DNA of 64,000 bases from Qipengyuania pacifica (GTDB lineage: Bacteria > Pseudomonadota > Alphaproteobacteria > Sphingomonadales > Sphingomonadaceae): contig NZ_JAHWXO010000006.1 of NCBI RefSeq assembly GCF_019857205.1, positions 124,001-188,000 of the forward strand, read 5' to 3'. The translations under genes were made by a program, and so were the position numbers. Position 1 is the stretch's first letter. The number at the start of each line of letters is the position of its first letter. The notes below the pieces were generated by a model. That model did no database searches, was not told where the DNA came from, and worked only from the letters and a program-made list of their open reading frames with translations. Positions 44,765 through 54,201 of this stretch are shown piece after piece.

Positions 44765-46099
44765 TTACCAGAATGCCTTGTTGAAAGTGTTTACGTGGCG
44801 TTCGAAACGGTCGAGGTCGGGCCCGACTAAAGATAGGCGAGCCTGACCAGCAAGCTTGTCCGCCTGGTCTTTCAGAAGGGCGCGACGGCGTTCATCCTGA
44901 ACCGGGATGGCTGCGTTGGCGAGCGTATCCAGCATCACTTCTGCTGCAATCGGGGAATCCGCGACCGCGCTGCGGATCGCTCCGAAACCGCGACTAACAT
45001 AATGTGCGAAATCGTCGGGCAGGGGGATGACCGGGCAATCGTCCGCATCCTTACCACAGATGTCCTTACGCAGATCCCGTCGCCCGATTTCTGCTGTGGC
45101 TGCCCCAAGCCAATGCAGGGCTGTTATGGCGGTGAAGGGATCGTTAATCCCCGGCGATAAGGCCCGCAGTCCGATCTCTACCAGCTCGTCGATCAGGAAT
45201 TGCGGATCCTGCTCGGGAGTGCGTGATGGGCCCAGGGTAAAGCATTTGCGAACCCGCTCCTCGACGTCGTCCGGGTTGCATCCGTCGACATCGATGAACG
45301 GCATCTCGCAATGAACAAAATCGCCGGTGCGTATGCGTAACGAAAACGTACAGCCGCATTCTTTGGCGATTTTCTCCAGATCTTCGAAATCGATCAGCTG
45401 CACATACCCGGTATGCCAAGCTCTCAGCGGCTCGCCGCCTTTCTGTTCAACCGCGTCGCGAAACTCTTCCTCGACAGGATATGTTTCCCGGATTGCCTTG
45501 AGTAATCTCTCTCCGATCCCCTCGAGAACCTTGTTGATGCGAATGCTGGAAGGGATATGGTTGAGGAAATAAACGAGGACGGCGACGCACATGCCCATGA
45601 GGGCATATGCAACAAGCAGTGATAATTGCGGGACGAAACCGGGAAGGGCCGTGGTCGCCGCATCGAGGGCATTCGTCGGCGTTTCGTCTTCTGTCCTGAC
45701 AGCGCGCAGAACGACGAGAGCATAAACGAAACTGCCGATGAAGGTCGCCAGACTCAGTTGGTTGCCACGATCTTCCATGAAATTCGTGAGCAGGCGCGGA
45801 CCGTAATTGCCGCTGGCATAGGCCACTGCAGCGATTGTAATTGAAAATACGGTCGAGGCGACGCCGATCATGCTGCCCGCCATGACCGTGAGCATGTCGG
45901 ACGCGCCCTTGGGACGTGCGGGGACGATCCAGCTTATGTCGTTCAGAAACTCCGCGAAGCCTGCGCGGTCGAGGGCGACCATAACGAAAGCCAGCACTCC
46001 CGCGACGATGGAAAACAACGCCGGATAGAACCAGTAATTCGCGTTAAGCCGTGCCCAGAAAAAACGAATGTCGGCGGTCAAGCGGCCATCCCCTGCCAA
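44765..46099 (-). CDS. DUF2254 domain membrane protein
   Basis: About 444 residues if it starts at TTG 46099, or 438 from TTG 46081, which has the better ribosome binding site (AGGGG, eight bases upstream). The first third has four hydrophobic spans (WFYPALFSIVAGVLAFVMV, MLTVMAGSMIGVASTVFSIT, and others), and the rest is cytoplasmic. Sequence blocks such as SPGINDPFTAITALHWLGAA match DUF2254. The biochemical role is unknown. The gene is downstream of the S9 peptidase on the same strand and has a striking hairpin at its start. Confidence 0.87.
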   Translation of the reverse strand: MAGDGRLTADIRFFWARLNANYWFYPALFSIVAGVLAFVMVALDRAGFAEFLNDISWIVPARPKGASDMLTVMAGSMIGVASTVFSITIAAVAYASGNYGPRLLTNFMEDRGNQLSLATFIGSFVYALVVLRAVRTEDETPTNALDAATTALPGFVPQLSLLVAYALMGMCVAVLVYFLNHIPSSIRINKVLEGIGERLLKAIRETYPVEEEFRDAVEQKGGEPLRAWHTGYVQLIDFEDLEKIAKECGCTFSLRIRTGDFVHCEMPFIDVDGCNPDDVEERVRKCFTLGPSRTPEQDPQFLIDELVEIGLRALSPGINDPFTAITALHWLGAATAEIGRRDLRKDICGKDADDCPVIPLPDDFAHYVSRGFGAIRSAVADSPIAAEVMLDTLANAAIPVQDERRRALLKDQADKLAGQARLSLVGPDLDRFERHVNTFNKAFW

Positions 46100-46115
46100 T
46101 GTTGATCAGGGGATG
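46087..46115 (-). promoter_or_regulatory. Hairpin sequestering the DUF2254 ribosome binding site
   Basis: A perfect nine-base inverted repeat, CATCCCCTG (46087-46095) and CAGGGGATG (46107-46115), with an 11-base loop. In the minus-strand message the 3' arm contains AGGGG, the likely ribosome binding site for TTG 46081. Pairing would hide it, suggesting translational control. Confidence 0.45.
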
Positions 46116-46140
46116 AACGCTTTACCTGCAATTGCGTGCC

Positions 46141-48258
46141 TTAATCCGCATCCTTGCCGATTTCGCGGTTCAGATAGGAGAGCAGCAGAGCCGCGCGCTT
46201 CGCGTCTTCTTCATGGTCGGAACCGACCGAATGCCCACCTTCGCGGTATTCGTGATAATAGAATGTCTGCCCGTACGCTTCGTGCTTGGCAGCAGCCTTG
46301 CGAGCATGGCCGGGATGCACCCGGTCATCCAATGTGGACAGATAGTAGAAGGCGGCCGGTACGTCGGGTCCGTCCGACATATTCTGGTAGGGGGACCATT
46401 CCTTCATGAAGGCCCAATCCTCGGGAACATCGGGATTGCCGTATTCAGCCATCCAGGACGCACCCGCGAGAAGCTTGTTGTAACGGCGCATATCGATCAA
46501 CGGGCTTCCGCTGATGATGGCGCCGTAAAGGTCGGGCCGCTGGTTGGCGACGGCGCCCACCAGCACACCGCCGTTCGACCGGCCGCTCGCAGCGATGTGG
46601 CCCGGCGTCGTCAGACGGCTCGCCACGAGATCGTCGGCCACCGCATGGAAATCATCGAAACTGTTCTGCCGCTTTTCGCGCAGGGCGTCTTCATGCCAGC
46701 GTGGCCCGTATTCGCCGCCGCCCCGGATATTGGCGAGCACATAGGCGTTGCCGCTCTCCACCCAGAACAGCCCCAGCGGCCCGCTTCGATAGGGCTCCGC
46801 CGTGAGGTACTTGGGTGTCTGCGCCGCGCGGAACCCGCCATAGGCATGGATTAGCGTGGGCAGCGGACCCTGCGCATCTTTCGGTCGTACGACGTAATAG
46901 GGAACCTTGGTGCCATCCTTCGAAGTGGCGAATTTCTGTTCGACCGTGAACTTGCTCGCGTCGAACTGGGCGGGCTCGCTGGCGATGGCGACCGCTTCGC
47001 CTTCGCTGGGAACGGCGTAGAGCGTGGGAGGCGTGAGCATGCTCTCTACAGTGACGAAGGCAGTATCGCCCGTGCCGCTGGTTTCGGCAATCTGGACCGT
47101 GCTGTTCGCAGGCAGTTCCATGTCGCGCGCCGTCCATCCGGACTGGCCGGGCGAAAGTTCGATCAGCTTTCCTGAAACGTCATCGAGAACCTTGACCCAC
47201 AGCTTGGTTTCCGAAGCGGCCACTTCTTCGATTGCCTGCGTGTCGCTCGGCCGGAAAACGGCGAATGGCGCAGGGTCGGAGCCGTCGAGAACGCTTTGGA
47301 GCGACCATGCAACCAGGGCTCCCGGCTGTTCGGTGCCGCCCGTCGTTTCGAGCGCGGAATTGAGCTTTGCAATGACAAGGCCGTTCAGCACCGCCTCGAA
47401 TTCGGCATCCTCGGGCAGGGGCAGGGGAACCGTGCTGCCATCCGCTTTTACGAGGGATATCTGGTTGGTCCAGAAGCTCGGGCTGCGATTGACGAAGCGC
47501 CAGCGTGTATCCCCGTCGAGCACCGAAAAGCCCGAAGCGCTGATATCGGCCTGCTCGCCTTCCGCAATCTGGCGCGCAGTGGAGAAATCCGTGCCACGAT
47601 CCCAGAGTTTGACCAGGCGCGGATAACCCGAATCCGTCAGCGATCCCTCGCCTTCGTCCGTGCCGACGAACAGCGTATCCTCATCGAACCACGCGACGTT
47701 CGACTTCGCTTCCGGCAAGGTGAAGCCGCCATCGACAAAGCGACCGGTAGTTACATCGAATTCACGGACGACATCAGCGTCGGTGCCACCGGGGCTGAGC
47801 GCGATAAGGCAGCGGGCGTAGTCGGGGGCAAGGCAATTGGCTCCGTGCCAGACCCAGCTCTGTCCTTCGTCTTCGCCCAATTTATCGACATCGATCAGAA
47901 CGCGCCACTCGGGAGCCCCGGCCATATAGCTTTCCAGGCTGGCGATCCGCCACAGCCCGCGGGGGTTATCCGCATCGCGCCACAGATTGGTCACCATGTC
48001 GCCCTGGATGGCATCGGGCAGGGCGATCTGGCGCGTATCGTCGAGGATCTGCTTCGCCCATGCCTTGGCAAGCGGATATTCCGGCTGATCCGTCAGGACG
48101 GCTTCGGTATCGGCGTTCCACTGATCGACCTTTGCCAAGGCCCGTTCGCCCTGGATTTCCTCAAGCCAGATATACGGATCGTCTGCGTCCGTATCCTGTG
48201 CGGCTATCGTCGTGGGAGCGAATGCAAGTGCGGCGGCCAGCGCCCAGCGTGCGACCAT
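46141..48258 (-). CDS. Secreted prolyl oligopeptidase family serine peptidase (S9)
   Basis: A 705-residue enzyme of the prolyl oligopeptidase type with a signal peptide (LAAALAFAPTTIAAQ). The N-terminal two thirds form the propeller; the C-terminal alpha/beta hydrolase carries the catalytic Ser in ASGRSNGG, the Asp in STLDDRVHP and the His in REGGHSVGS. NIRGGGEYGPRWHEDA is the conserved S9A segment. It probably degrades proline-containing peptides in the periplasm. It is followed 24 bases upstream on the map by nadA, which is transcribed towards it. Confidence 0.93.
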   Translation of the reverse strand: MVARWALAAALAFAPTTIAAQDTDADDPYIWLEEIQGERALAKVDQWNADTEAVLTDQPEYPLAKAWAKQILDDTRQIALPDAIQGDMVTNLWRDADNPRGLWRIASLESYMAGAPEWRVLIDVDKLGEDEGQSWVWHGANCLAPDYARCLIALSPGGTDADVVREFDVTTGRFVDGGFTLPEAKSNVAWFDEDTLFVGTDEGEGSLTDSGYPRLVKLWDRGTDFSTARQIAEGEQADISASGFSVLDGDTRWRFVNRSPSFWTNQISLVKADGSTVPLPLPEDAEFEAVLNGLVIAKLNSALETTGGTEQPGALVAWSLQSVLDGSDPAPFAVFRPSDTQAIEEVAASETKLWVKVLDDVSGKLIELSPGQSGWTARDMELPANSTVQIAETSGTGDTAFVTVESMLTPPTLYAVPSEGEAVAIASEPAQFDASKFTVEQKFATSKDGTKVPYYVVRPKDAQGPLPTLIHAYGGFRAAQTPKYLTAEPYRSGPLGLFWVESGNAYVLANIRGGGEYGPRWHEDALREKRQNSFDDFHAVADDLVASRLTTPGHIAASGRSNGGVLVGAVANQRPDLYGAIISGSPLIDMRRYNKLLAGASWMAEYGNPDVPEDWAFMKEWSPYQNMSDGPDVPAAFYYLSTLDDRVHPGHARKAAAKHEAYGQTFYYHEYREGGHSVGSDHEEDAKRAALLLSYLNREIGKDAD

Positions 48259-48282
48259 GATGTAATTCCCCTCGTACTCAGT

Positions 48283-49269
48283 TCAGACTTTGCCCAGATC
48301 GCCTTTGCCGATCGTTCCGCTGGCCATTTCCAGCATGCGGTCGAGGCTCTGCTTGGCTTTCAGGCGCAGGCCTTCCTCGATCTCGATGCGCGGTTCCAGA
48401 TCCCGCAGGCAGGCGTACATCTTTTCCATCGTGTTCAGCGCCATATAGGGGCAGATGTTGCAGCTGCAGTTTCCATCCGCACCGGGGGCGCCGATGAAAT
48501 TCTTTTCAGGCAGCGCCTTTTCCATTTGATGGATGATGTGCGGTTCGGTCGCGACGATCAGCGTATCGCCTTCGAAGGTCTGCGCGAATTGCAGGATGCC
48601 ACTGGTCGAGCCGACATAATCGGCATGATCAACGATCGTCGGCGGGCATTCGGGGTGAGCGGCAACCGGGGCGCCGGGATGCTGCGCCTTGAGCTTCAGC
48701 AGTTCAGTTTCGCTGAAGGCTTCGTGCACGATGCACACGCCCGGCCACAGCAGCATTTCGCGGTTGAACTTGCGGCTCATATAGCCGCCCAGATGCCGGT
48801 CGGGGCCGAAGATGATTTTCTGGTCTTCAGGAATCTGGCTGATGATTGTTTCTGCGCTCGAACTGGTGACGATGACGTCGCTCAGCGCTTTCACTTCCGT
48901 CGAACAGTTGATGTAAGTGAGCGCGATGTGATCCGGATGCGCTTCGCGGAAGGCTTTGAACTTTTCGGGCGGGCAGCTGTCTTCAAGACTGCAACCAGCG
49001 TCCATGTCCGGCAGGACCACGATCTTTTCAGGGCTCAGGATCTTGGCCGTATCGGCCATGAACTTCACGCCGCAAAAAACGATCACGTCAGCATCGGTAT
49101 CGGCAGCCTTGCGCGACAGTTCGAGGCTGTCACCGACGAAGTCGGCAATATCCTGAATATCGGCGGTCTGGTAATAATGCGCGAGGATGATCGCGTTCTT
49201 CTCCTTGCGGAGGCGGTCGATCTCGGCAAGCAAATCCTGTCCGGTGGGCAGGTCGGTCTGTGCGGTCAT
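48283..49269 (-). CDS. nadA: Quinolinate synthase NadA
   Basis: [4Fe-4S] enzyme condensing iminoaspartate with dihydroxyacetone phosphate to quinolinate for NAD synthesis; 328 residues from ATG 49269. Conserved elements include ILAHYYQ, GDSLELS, the first cluster cysteine in VIVFCGVKFMAD, PDMDAGCSLEDSCPP, and C-terminal CSCNICPYMALN. The frame is open to 49404 without a better start. Partner genes nadB and nadC are not in the window. Confidence 0.96.
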   Translation of the reverse strand: MTAQTDLPTGQDLLAEIDRLRKEKNAIILAHYYQTADIQDIADFVGDSLELSRKAADTDADVIVFCGVKFMADTAKILSPEKIVVLPDMDAGCSLEDSCPPEKFKAFREAHPDHIALTYINCSTEVKALSDVIVTSSSAETIISQIPEDQKIIFGPDRHLGGYMSRKFNREMLLWPGVCIVHEAFSETELLKLKAQHPGAPVAAHPECPPTIVDHADYVGSTSGILQFAQTFEGDTLIVATEPHIIHQMEKALPEKNFIGAPGADGNCSCNICPYMALNTMEKMYACLRDLEPRIEIEEGLRLKAKQSLDRMLEMASGTIGKGDLGKV

Positions 49270-49339
49270 TGCGTGTCCCGTTGGTCCAATTGTGGCCTCT
49301 ATAGACCGAACGGGCCGGAAGGCGAGGGCGTTCCGGGTT

Positions 49340-50116
49340 TCACATGGTAAAGCCAGGCGGAAGATAAGCCTCGATCGGGCGTTTGGCCCCGGGCGTGCCA
49401 GCAATCACCCAATTGGTGATGGCATAACCGGCCGGAGAGAAAGCCAGAACCATCGATGCGGTAAAACTTCCGATGAGGATCCCTATGCCCCACCAATAAG
49501 CGGGATGGACGCGCCCGAACTTGCGCTTGTCGGCAACCATGCCGATCAGGGGAAAAATCAGCGTCACGCAAAAGGAAATTGTCCACGCATTGGGTATCAG
49601 GAGGGGCATGGGCAAAAGCCGCCCGATACCCGGGCCGGTCAGAATGCTCATCGCGACCAGCATCAGCCGTCGGTGCCATCCTGTGTAGCGTTGGATTCTG
49701 AGCGCCCACCACGCCAGACCGCCAAAGGTCATCACCCCGACGAGATTGCCAATCAGAAATTCGCTGACATTGAAGAAGAATGGCCCACCGGTGCGCCGCG
49801 CGACGAATATCATGATCGTACAGCCCGCTGCCACCATGGCAGGCACCCAGAAATAGGAGATTTTGCCCAGCGATCTGTGCAAGGCCCATTGTCCACGCGA
49901 GGCCGTGACATGTTGGGCTACATACAGGCCGACCCAACCCATGAAGATCATGGCATGCACATGAAAAACGATCGGCGATGCGAAGGTTGATCGGCCCATC
50001 GCCAGATTGAGCGAGAAACCGGTAACAATGACCGCCGCCATTGCGAAAGCCATTGTGGTGAAAAAACGCGTATTGCCGCGATCGACAAGAACCTGCGGCG
50101 CTGCAGCAGTGGCCAT
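49340..50116 (-). CDS. Seven-helix membrane protein, function unknown
   Basis: A 258-residue hydrophobic protein with about seven membrane spans. Conserved-looking histidines occur in the spans (VFHVHAMIFMGWVGLYVAQH and WALHRSLGKISYFWVP, GWHRRLMLVA), suggesting possible haem or metal binding, as in cytochrome-like or DUF2306-type proteins. I cannot name the family with confidence. It stands alone upstream of nadA on the same strand. Confidence 0.65.
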   Translation of the reverse strand: MATAAAPQVLVDRGNTRFFTTMAFAMAAVIVTGFSLNLAMGRSTFASPIVFHVHAMIFMGWVGLYVAQHVTASRGQWALHRSLGKISYFWVPAMVAAGCTIMIFVARRTGGPFFFNVSEFLIGNLVGVMTFGGLAWWALRIQRYTGWHRRLMLVAMSILTGPGIGRLLPMPLLIPNAWTISFCVTLIFPLIGMVADKRKFGRVHPAYWWGIGILIGSFTASMVLAFSPAGYAITNWVIAGTPGAKRPIEAYLPPGFTM

Positions 50117-50206
50117 ACTCGAAATCCTCAGGCGATGAACCGAGCGACCTTGTTCTGTGTGCGCAGATTTACTCCCAGAGGTGCCAGTGCGTCAATCCGG
50201 GATGGA

Positions 50207-50893
50207 TCAGCCCGGCTGTTTCTCGCCATCGAACCGCACATTCACGGTGACATTGCCATACCCTGCCACTTCGAGTGGAATGGCGAGATTCTGGCGCACC
50301 GCGTCCTTGGCCGCCTGGCGTGCCAGGGCGAGCACCTCTGGATTCTTGGCAAACTCCGCCGCCTTGCGTTCGGCCTGACGGGAATTGTTCCGTGCTAGAT
50401 CGGCGCTGGCATCGCGGCTCACATAGGTGCCTTCGGTGAAGGTCTTCTGCTCGGCCTCGTCGAGATTGGGGCGCGAAATGCGCAACTGCGGCAACACCAC
50501 CGTCATCGTGTCGTTGCTGTCATTCCATTCAAACCGGTCGCGGTCCATGGTCGAAAGGTCGAGCCGATATTCGACTGTTGCGGGGATGATGGCCGCCTGC
50601 CTGCTTTTCAGCAGATCCACCCCCATGATACCGCGTCGATCCTCGCTTTCCGCCACGACTTCGAAGCGACTGGAGAAGACGGTCAGCGAATTCTGCTTTT
50701 CGAAGGCCAGCATGGCGCTTCCCACCGGATCGCCTTCCTCGTGATAGAAAAAAGCACGCCAGCCGAGCCAGGCTGCCGCTGCAAGCAGCACGATGACGAT
50801 CAGCCACGGCACCGCCTGCGTACGAGCGAGTGACTGTTCGCGCCTGACTTGCGGCTCTACGGTGGTTTTGCGGGTCTTCAGATCGTCTGCCAT
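50207..50893 (-). CDS. DUF4230 domain membrane-anchored protein
   Basis: A 228-residue protein with one N-terminal membrane span (residues about 28-48, VPWLIVIVLLAAAAWLGW) and a periplasmic domain. The domain has VFSSRFEVVAESEDRRGIMGVDLLKSRQ, IIPATVEYRLDLSTMDRDRFEW and a Lys/Arg/Ala-rich helix near the C-terminus. These features match DUF4230, whose function is unknown. Its start overlaps the 3' end of the metallo-hydrolase gene by 16 bases, so both are cotranscribed. Confidence 0.82.
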   Translation of the reverse strand: MADDLKTRKTTVEPQVRREQSLARTQAVPWLIVIVLLAAAAWLGWRAFFYHEEGDPVGSAMLAFEKQNSLTVFSSRFEVVAESEDRRGIMGVDLLKSRQAAIIPATVEYRLDLSTMDRDRFEWNDSNDTMTVVLPQLRISRPNLDEAEQKTFTEGTYVSRDASADLARNNSRQAERKAAEFAKNPEVLALARQAAKDAVRQNLAIPLEVAGYGNVTVNVRFDGEKQPG

Positions 50894-51750
50894 ATATCGC
50901 CCGAACGAGCGACTAGGCCGCGCTGTTCCAGATCGATGAGATGGGCCGTCACCGACATCTCTGCTGCCTTGAACAGTTTGGGATCGAGGCCCTTGTACAT
51001 CTTGGGTATGAAATCGGCCGCCCGGTGTGGCCCTTCGGCAAGATGCCGGACAATCTGATTCTCCCGCTGGCGACGATGACCGATCATGCCGCGTACCAGC
51101 TGACGAGGCTTTTCGACCGCTTCGCCATGGGCAGGATAGAAAACCGTGTCGCTACGGGCGTAGAGCTTCTCGAGGCTCTTCATATAGTCGTTCATGTCGC
51201 CATCCGGCGGAATGACCACGCTGGTCGACCAGCCCATAACGTGATCGCCCGTGAACAGTGCGCCACTCTCCTCCAGCGCAAAGCAGAAATGGTTGGATAC
51301 ATGCCCCGGCGTTGCGACGGCGGTAAGCGTCCAGCCCGGGCCGGTCATCTGTTCGCCATCTTCCATCACGCGATCGGGTTCATACGTCCGGTCGAAGGCG
51401 GCGTCGGCACGCGGGCCGCTATCGTCCAGCACCAGGGGGGCACAACCTACGATGGGCGCACCGGTCCGTGCTGCGAGTGTTCTGGCGGCGGGCGAATGAT
51501 CGCGATGCGTATGCGTGCACATGATCGCGCAGACATGCTCATCGCCAATGGCCGCATCCAGTGCAAGCAGGTGCGCTTCCTCATCCGGTCCGGGATCGAT
51601 AACCGCGCATCCATCGCCCATGCCGACAATGTAGGTCTGGGTGCCGGTATAGGTATAGGGCGACGGGTTCGGCGCGAGTACGCGGCGCACCAGCGGTTCG
51701 AGCTGCATTGCCTTGCCTGTGGGCCACGGTTTGGGAGGAGGTCCAGCCAT
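50878..51750 (-). CDS. MBL-fold metallo-hydrolase (LACTB2-like)
   Basis: A 290-residue metallo-beta-lactamase-fold hydrolase. The zinc motif is CTHTHRDHSPAA (HxHxDH), with further ligands in ATPGHVSNH and LFTGDHVMG and FYPAHGEAV. A winged-helix-like C-terminal part (MSVTAHLIDLEQRGLVARSGD) makes it resemble LACTB2-type nucleases or hydrolases. The start ATG 51750 is preferred over the open frame to 51903. The substrate is unknown. It is divergent from glpK. Confidence 0.88.
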   Translation of the reverse strand: MAGPPPKPWPTGKAMQLEPLVRRVLAPNPSPYTYTGTQTYIVGMGDGCAVIDPGPDEEAHLLALDAAIGDEHVCAIMCTHTHRDHSPAARTLAARTGAPIVGCAPLVLDDSGPRADAAFDRTYEPDRVMEDGEQMTGPGWTLTAVATPGHVSNHFCFALEESGALFTGDHVMGWSTSVVIPPDGDMNDYMKSLEKLYARSDTVFYPAHGEAVEKPRQLVRGMIGHRRQRENQIVRHLAEGPHRAADFIPKMYKGLDPKLFKAAEMSVTAHLIDLEQRGLVARSGDIWQTI

Positions 51751-51812
51751 GGTCTTGCATATGGGGGCTGGGGTGCGCCATGTCACGTCCAGCCTGATGC
51801 AAGGGAGAGAGC

Positions 51813-53276
51813 ATGGCCGACTGTATCCTCGTCCTGGACGCCGGGACCACTTCCACCCGTGCAATGGTGTTCGCGGGCGATGGAACGGTGGAGGCAGTCG
51901 CACAGGCCGAATTGACCCAGCATTACCCGCGGCCGGGCTGGGTAGAGCACGATGCAGGCGAAATCTGGGACAAGACCCTGAAATGCGCGCGAGAGGTCGT
52001 CGGCCAGGATGCTCCGCGGATCGCCGCCATCGGGATCACCAATCAGCGCGAAACAGTTGTGGCCTGGGACCGCAATTCGGGCGAACCGCTCGCTCGCGCG
52101 ATTGTATGGCAGGACCGGCGTACGGCGGATTTCTGCGCTACCATGAAAGCCGATGGCCACGAAGTGATGGTCCAAAAGCGAACCGGCCTGTTACTCGATC
52201 CGTACTTTTCCGGCACCAAGATGCGATGGATGCTGGATCACGACGCTGCGGTGCAGGCTGCCGCACAAAATGGTTCGCTCGCCTTCGGCACGATAGAGAG
52301 CTGGCTGGTCTACAAGCTATCCGGCGGGGCACATATCAGCGATGCCAGCAATGCCGGTCGATCGTTGCTGCTCTCGCTCGATGGGGCGCAGTTCGATGGC
52401 GATCTATGCGAATTGTTCGGGGTCCCGCCTGCTGCCTTGCCCGAAGTGGTGGATACGCATGGGAGGCTCGCCGAATGCGATCCGCAATGGCTGGGCGCCG
52501 CCGTTCCCATTTGCGGTCTTGCCGGCGATCAGCAGTCGGCGACAATCGGGCAGGGTTGTCTGTCCTTCGGGGAAACCAAGGCGACATATGGTACCGGTGC
52601 TTTCGTTCTCACCAACAAGGGACGGGAGATCCCGCATTCGGATAACCGCCTGCTGGGCACCGTGCTCTATCAGGAAAATGGTGAGAGGACCTATGCGATC
52701 GAAGGGGCGTGTTTTGTTGCGGGCAGCCTGATCCAGTATCTGCGCGATCAACTGAACCTTATTGGCAGCGCAGCGGAAACGGAAGAACTCGCGCGCTCGA
52801 TATCCGATAGCGGGGAGGTGGTTATTGTTCCGGCTCTGGCGGGGCTCGGTGCGCCGCACTGGCTGCCCGATGCGCGAGGGGTCATCTCCGGGCTCAGTTT
52901 TGCCAGCGGACGCGCGCAGATCGCCCGGGCCGCGCTGGAGGCGATGGCCCATCAGACGCACGATCTCGCATCGGCCTTCGCTGCCGATGGTGCTCCCTGG
53001 ACGCATTTGAGGATCGATGGCGGGATGAGCGCCAATGACTGGATGGCGCAGGACCTTGCAGATATTCTCGAAATAGAAGTCGAACGACCGGACTTTATCG
53101 AAACCACGGCTCTCGGGGCTGCCATTCTGGCCGCGGTTGGATGCGGTCTCCACGCCGACCTCGAAACGGCAGCTCTCACCATGCGCAGTGAAACGACTAC
53201 GTTTTCGCCGAAGATGGATGGCAATGTGAGAACGTCGCGCCTTGCCCGCTACTCGAAAGCGCTCAGCGCGGCCTGA
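51813..53276 (+). CDS. glpK: Glycerol kinase GlpK
   Basis: Phosphorylates glycerol to sn-glycerol-3-phosphate. The product is 487 residues, a typical length. FGGY-family motifs are clear: DAGTTSTRAMVF at the N-terminus, YPRPGWVEHDA, AIGITNQRET, WQDRRTADFC, ATYGTGAFVL and LRIDGGMSANDWMAQ. No glpF, glpD or glpR gene is adjacent, so it is an isolated gene here. Its TGA stop abuts the stop of the convergent DUF1465 gene. Confidence 0.95.
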   Translation: MADCILVLDAGTTSTRAMVFAGDGTVEAVAQAELTQHYPRPGWVEHDAGEIWDKTLKCAREVVGQDAPRIAAIGITNQRETVVAWDRNSGEPLARAIVWQDRRTADFCATMKADGHEVMVQKRTGLLLDPYFSGTKMRWMLDHDAAVQAAAQNGSLAFGTIESWLVYKLSGGAHISDASNAGRSLLLSLDGAQFDGDLCELFGVPPAALPEVVDTHGRLAECDPQWLGAAVPICGLAGDQQSATIGQGCLSFGETKATYGTGAFVLTNKGREIPHSDNRLLGTVLYQENGERTYAIEGACFVAGSLIQYLRDQLNLIGSAAETEELARSISDSGEVVIVPALAGLGAPHWLPDARGVISGLSFASGRAQIARAALEAMAHQTHDLASAFAADGAPWTHLRIDGGMSANDWMAQDLADILEIEVERPDFIETTALGAAILAAVGCGLHADLETAALTMRSETTTFSPKMDGNVRTSRLARYSKALSAA

Positions 53277-53732
53277 TCAGCCTGTGGCAAACGCCTTGGC
53301 AATGCGGCCCTGTAGGGAGGCCACGGGCATCTTTACGGCGATATCTGCGCGCCTTTCGCGATCGAGTCGCGCGACCCGGGCATGCAGCCGTTCGCTCTCT
53401 TCGATCAACGCGCGCGTTTCCGGTTCCAGCCGGGCAAGATTGTCGGCATCGGCCTGTCGTTCTTCCGGCAAGGTGCCGCAATGCTCAAGCTGCGTATCGG
53501 ACAATTCGCCAGCCATGTAGGCGCGGTGATTGAGAAGCCACGCCAGTACATGCATCAGGCGCGTGGTGGTGCGCAGACCTTCAATCGAAAGTGCTACGCG
53601 CGTCAGATCATTGCAGTCGGCTGCATTGTCCTGAAAGCGGAGGTCGAAGGCTGCCCGTGCGTCGTCCGCCAGGACCAGCGCTTCCGAATACAGTTCTTCG
53701 ATGATTTCGTGATTGATATTACGTGCCGACAT
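53277..53732 (-). CDS. DUF1465 family protein
   Basis: A 151-residue soluble, mostly helical protein from ATG 53732, of the DUF1465 family found in alphaproteobacteria. Visible blocks: ELYSEALVLADDARAAFDL, TTRLMHVLAWLLNHRAYMAGELS and ARLEPETRALIEESERLHARVARLD, the last predicted coiled coil. Its function is unknown, although it has been annotated with cell-division or regulatory roles by analogy only. The small DUF465 gene lies 94 bases upstream on the same strand. Confidence 0.85.
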   Translation of the reverse strand: MSARNINHEIIEELYSEALVLADDARAAFDLRFQDNAADCNDLTRVALSIEGLRTTTRLMHVLAWLLNHRAYMAGELSDTQLEHCGTLPEERQADADNLARLEPETRALIEESERLHARVARLDRERRADIAVKMPVASLQGRIAKAFATG

Positions 53733-53826
53733 GGCGGGGGCCGATAAACCCAACCTGCCGAAGGCTCCAGCGGATTAATCTTTGTTGTCCCGGCCTGACG
53801 CACTCCGGCGGCGTGGGCCGGTCCGT

Positions 53827-54081
53827 CTACGCGATGATATCGGGCAGGAGAACGTCCTCGATCGCAGCGATGCGGTCCTTCAGCACCAGCTTGCGCTTCT
53901 TCAGTCGCGCCATTTGCAACTGGTCCACGAAGCCGCGCTGGTCGCCGGCTTCGGTCAGTGCGGCTATTGCCACGTCGAGGTCGCGATGCTCGCTCCGGAG
54001 CAATGCCAGCCTCTTGCGCAGTTCCTGTTCGTTCACCACGACCTTCCCGGACAATCGCCCCAATCGACCGCCTTGCCGCAT
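53827..54081 (-). CDS. YdcH/DUF465 family small protein
   Basis: An 84-residue protein of the YdcH family. The core is a helical hairpin with ELRKRLALLRSEHRDLDVAIAALTEAG and LKKRKLVLKDRIAAIED, the RxEHRxLD and LKKxKLxLKDxI signatures. An in-frame GTG after the first fifteen residues would give the more usual length of about 70. The function is unknown. Confidence 0.82.
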   Translation of the reverse strand: MRQGGRLGRLSGKVVVNEQELRKRLALLRSEHRDLDVAIAALTEAGDQRGFVDQLQMARLKKRKLVLKDRIAAIEDVLLPDIIA

Positions 54082-54201
54082 GCCCGCAAGATGCCCCTTT
54101 GTAAATTGGCAATCCTATGGTTTCATGCTCTCCCGGCGGCTCGTTCCGCACAAGCAAACGAGTCGTTCCTGGGGTCGCACAAACGTCAAGGAGACAACCC
54201 G

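Noticed and set aside
47296..49350. A 684-codon rightward open frame
   Set aside because: It lies wholly antisense to the S9 peptidase and nadA, whose catalytic motifs are certain. Its translation has no domain features, and long antisense frames are common in GC-rich DNA.
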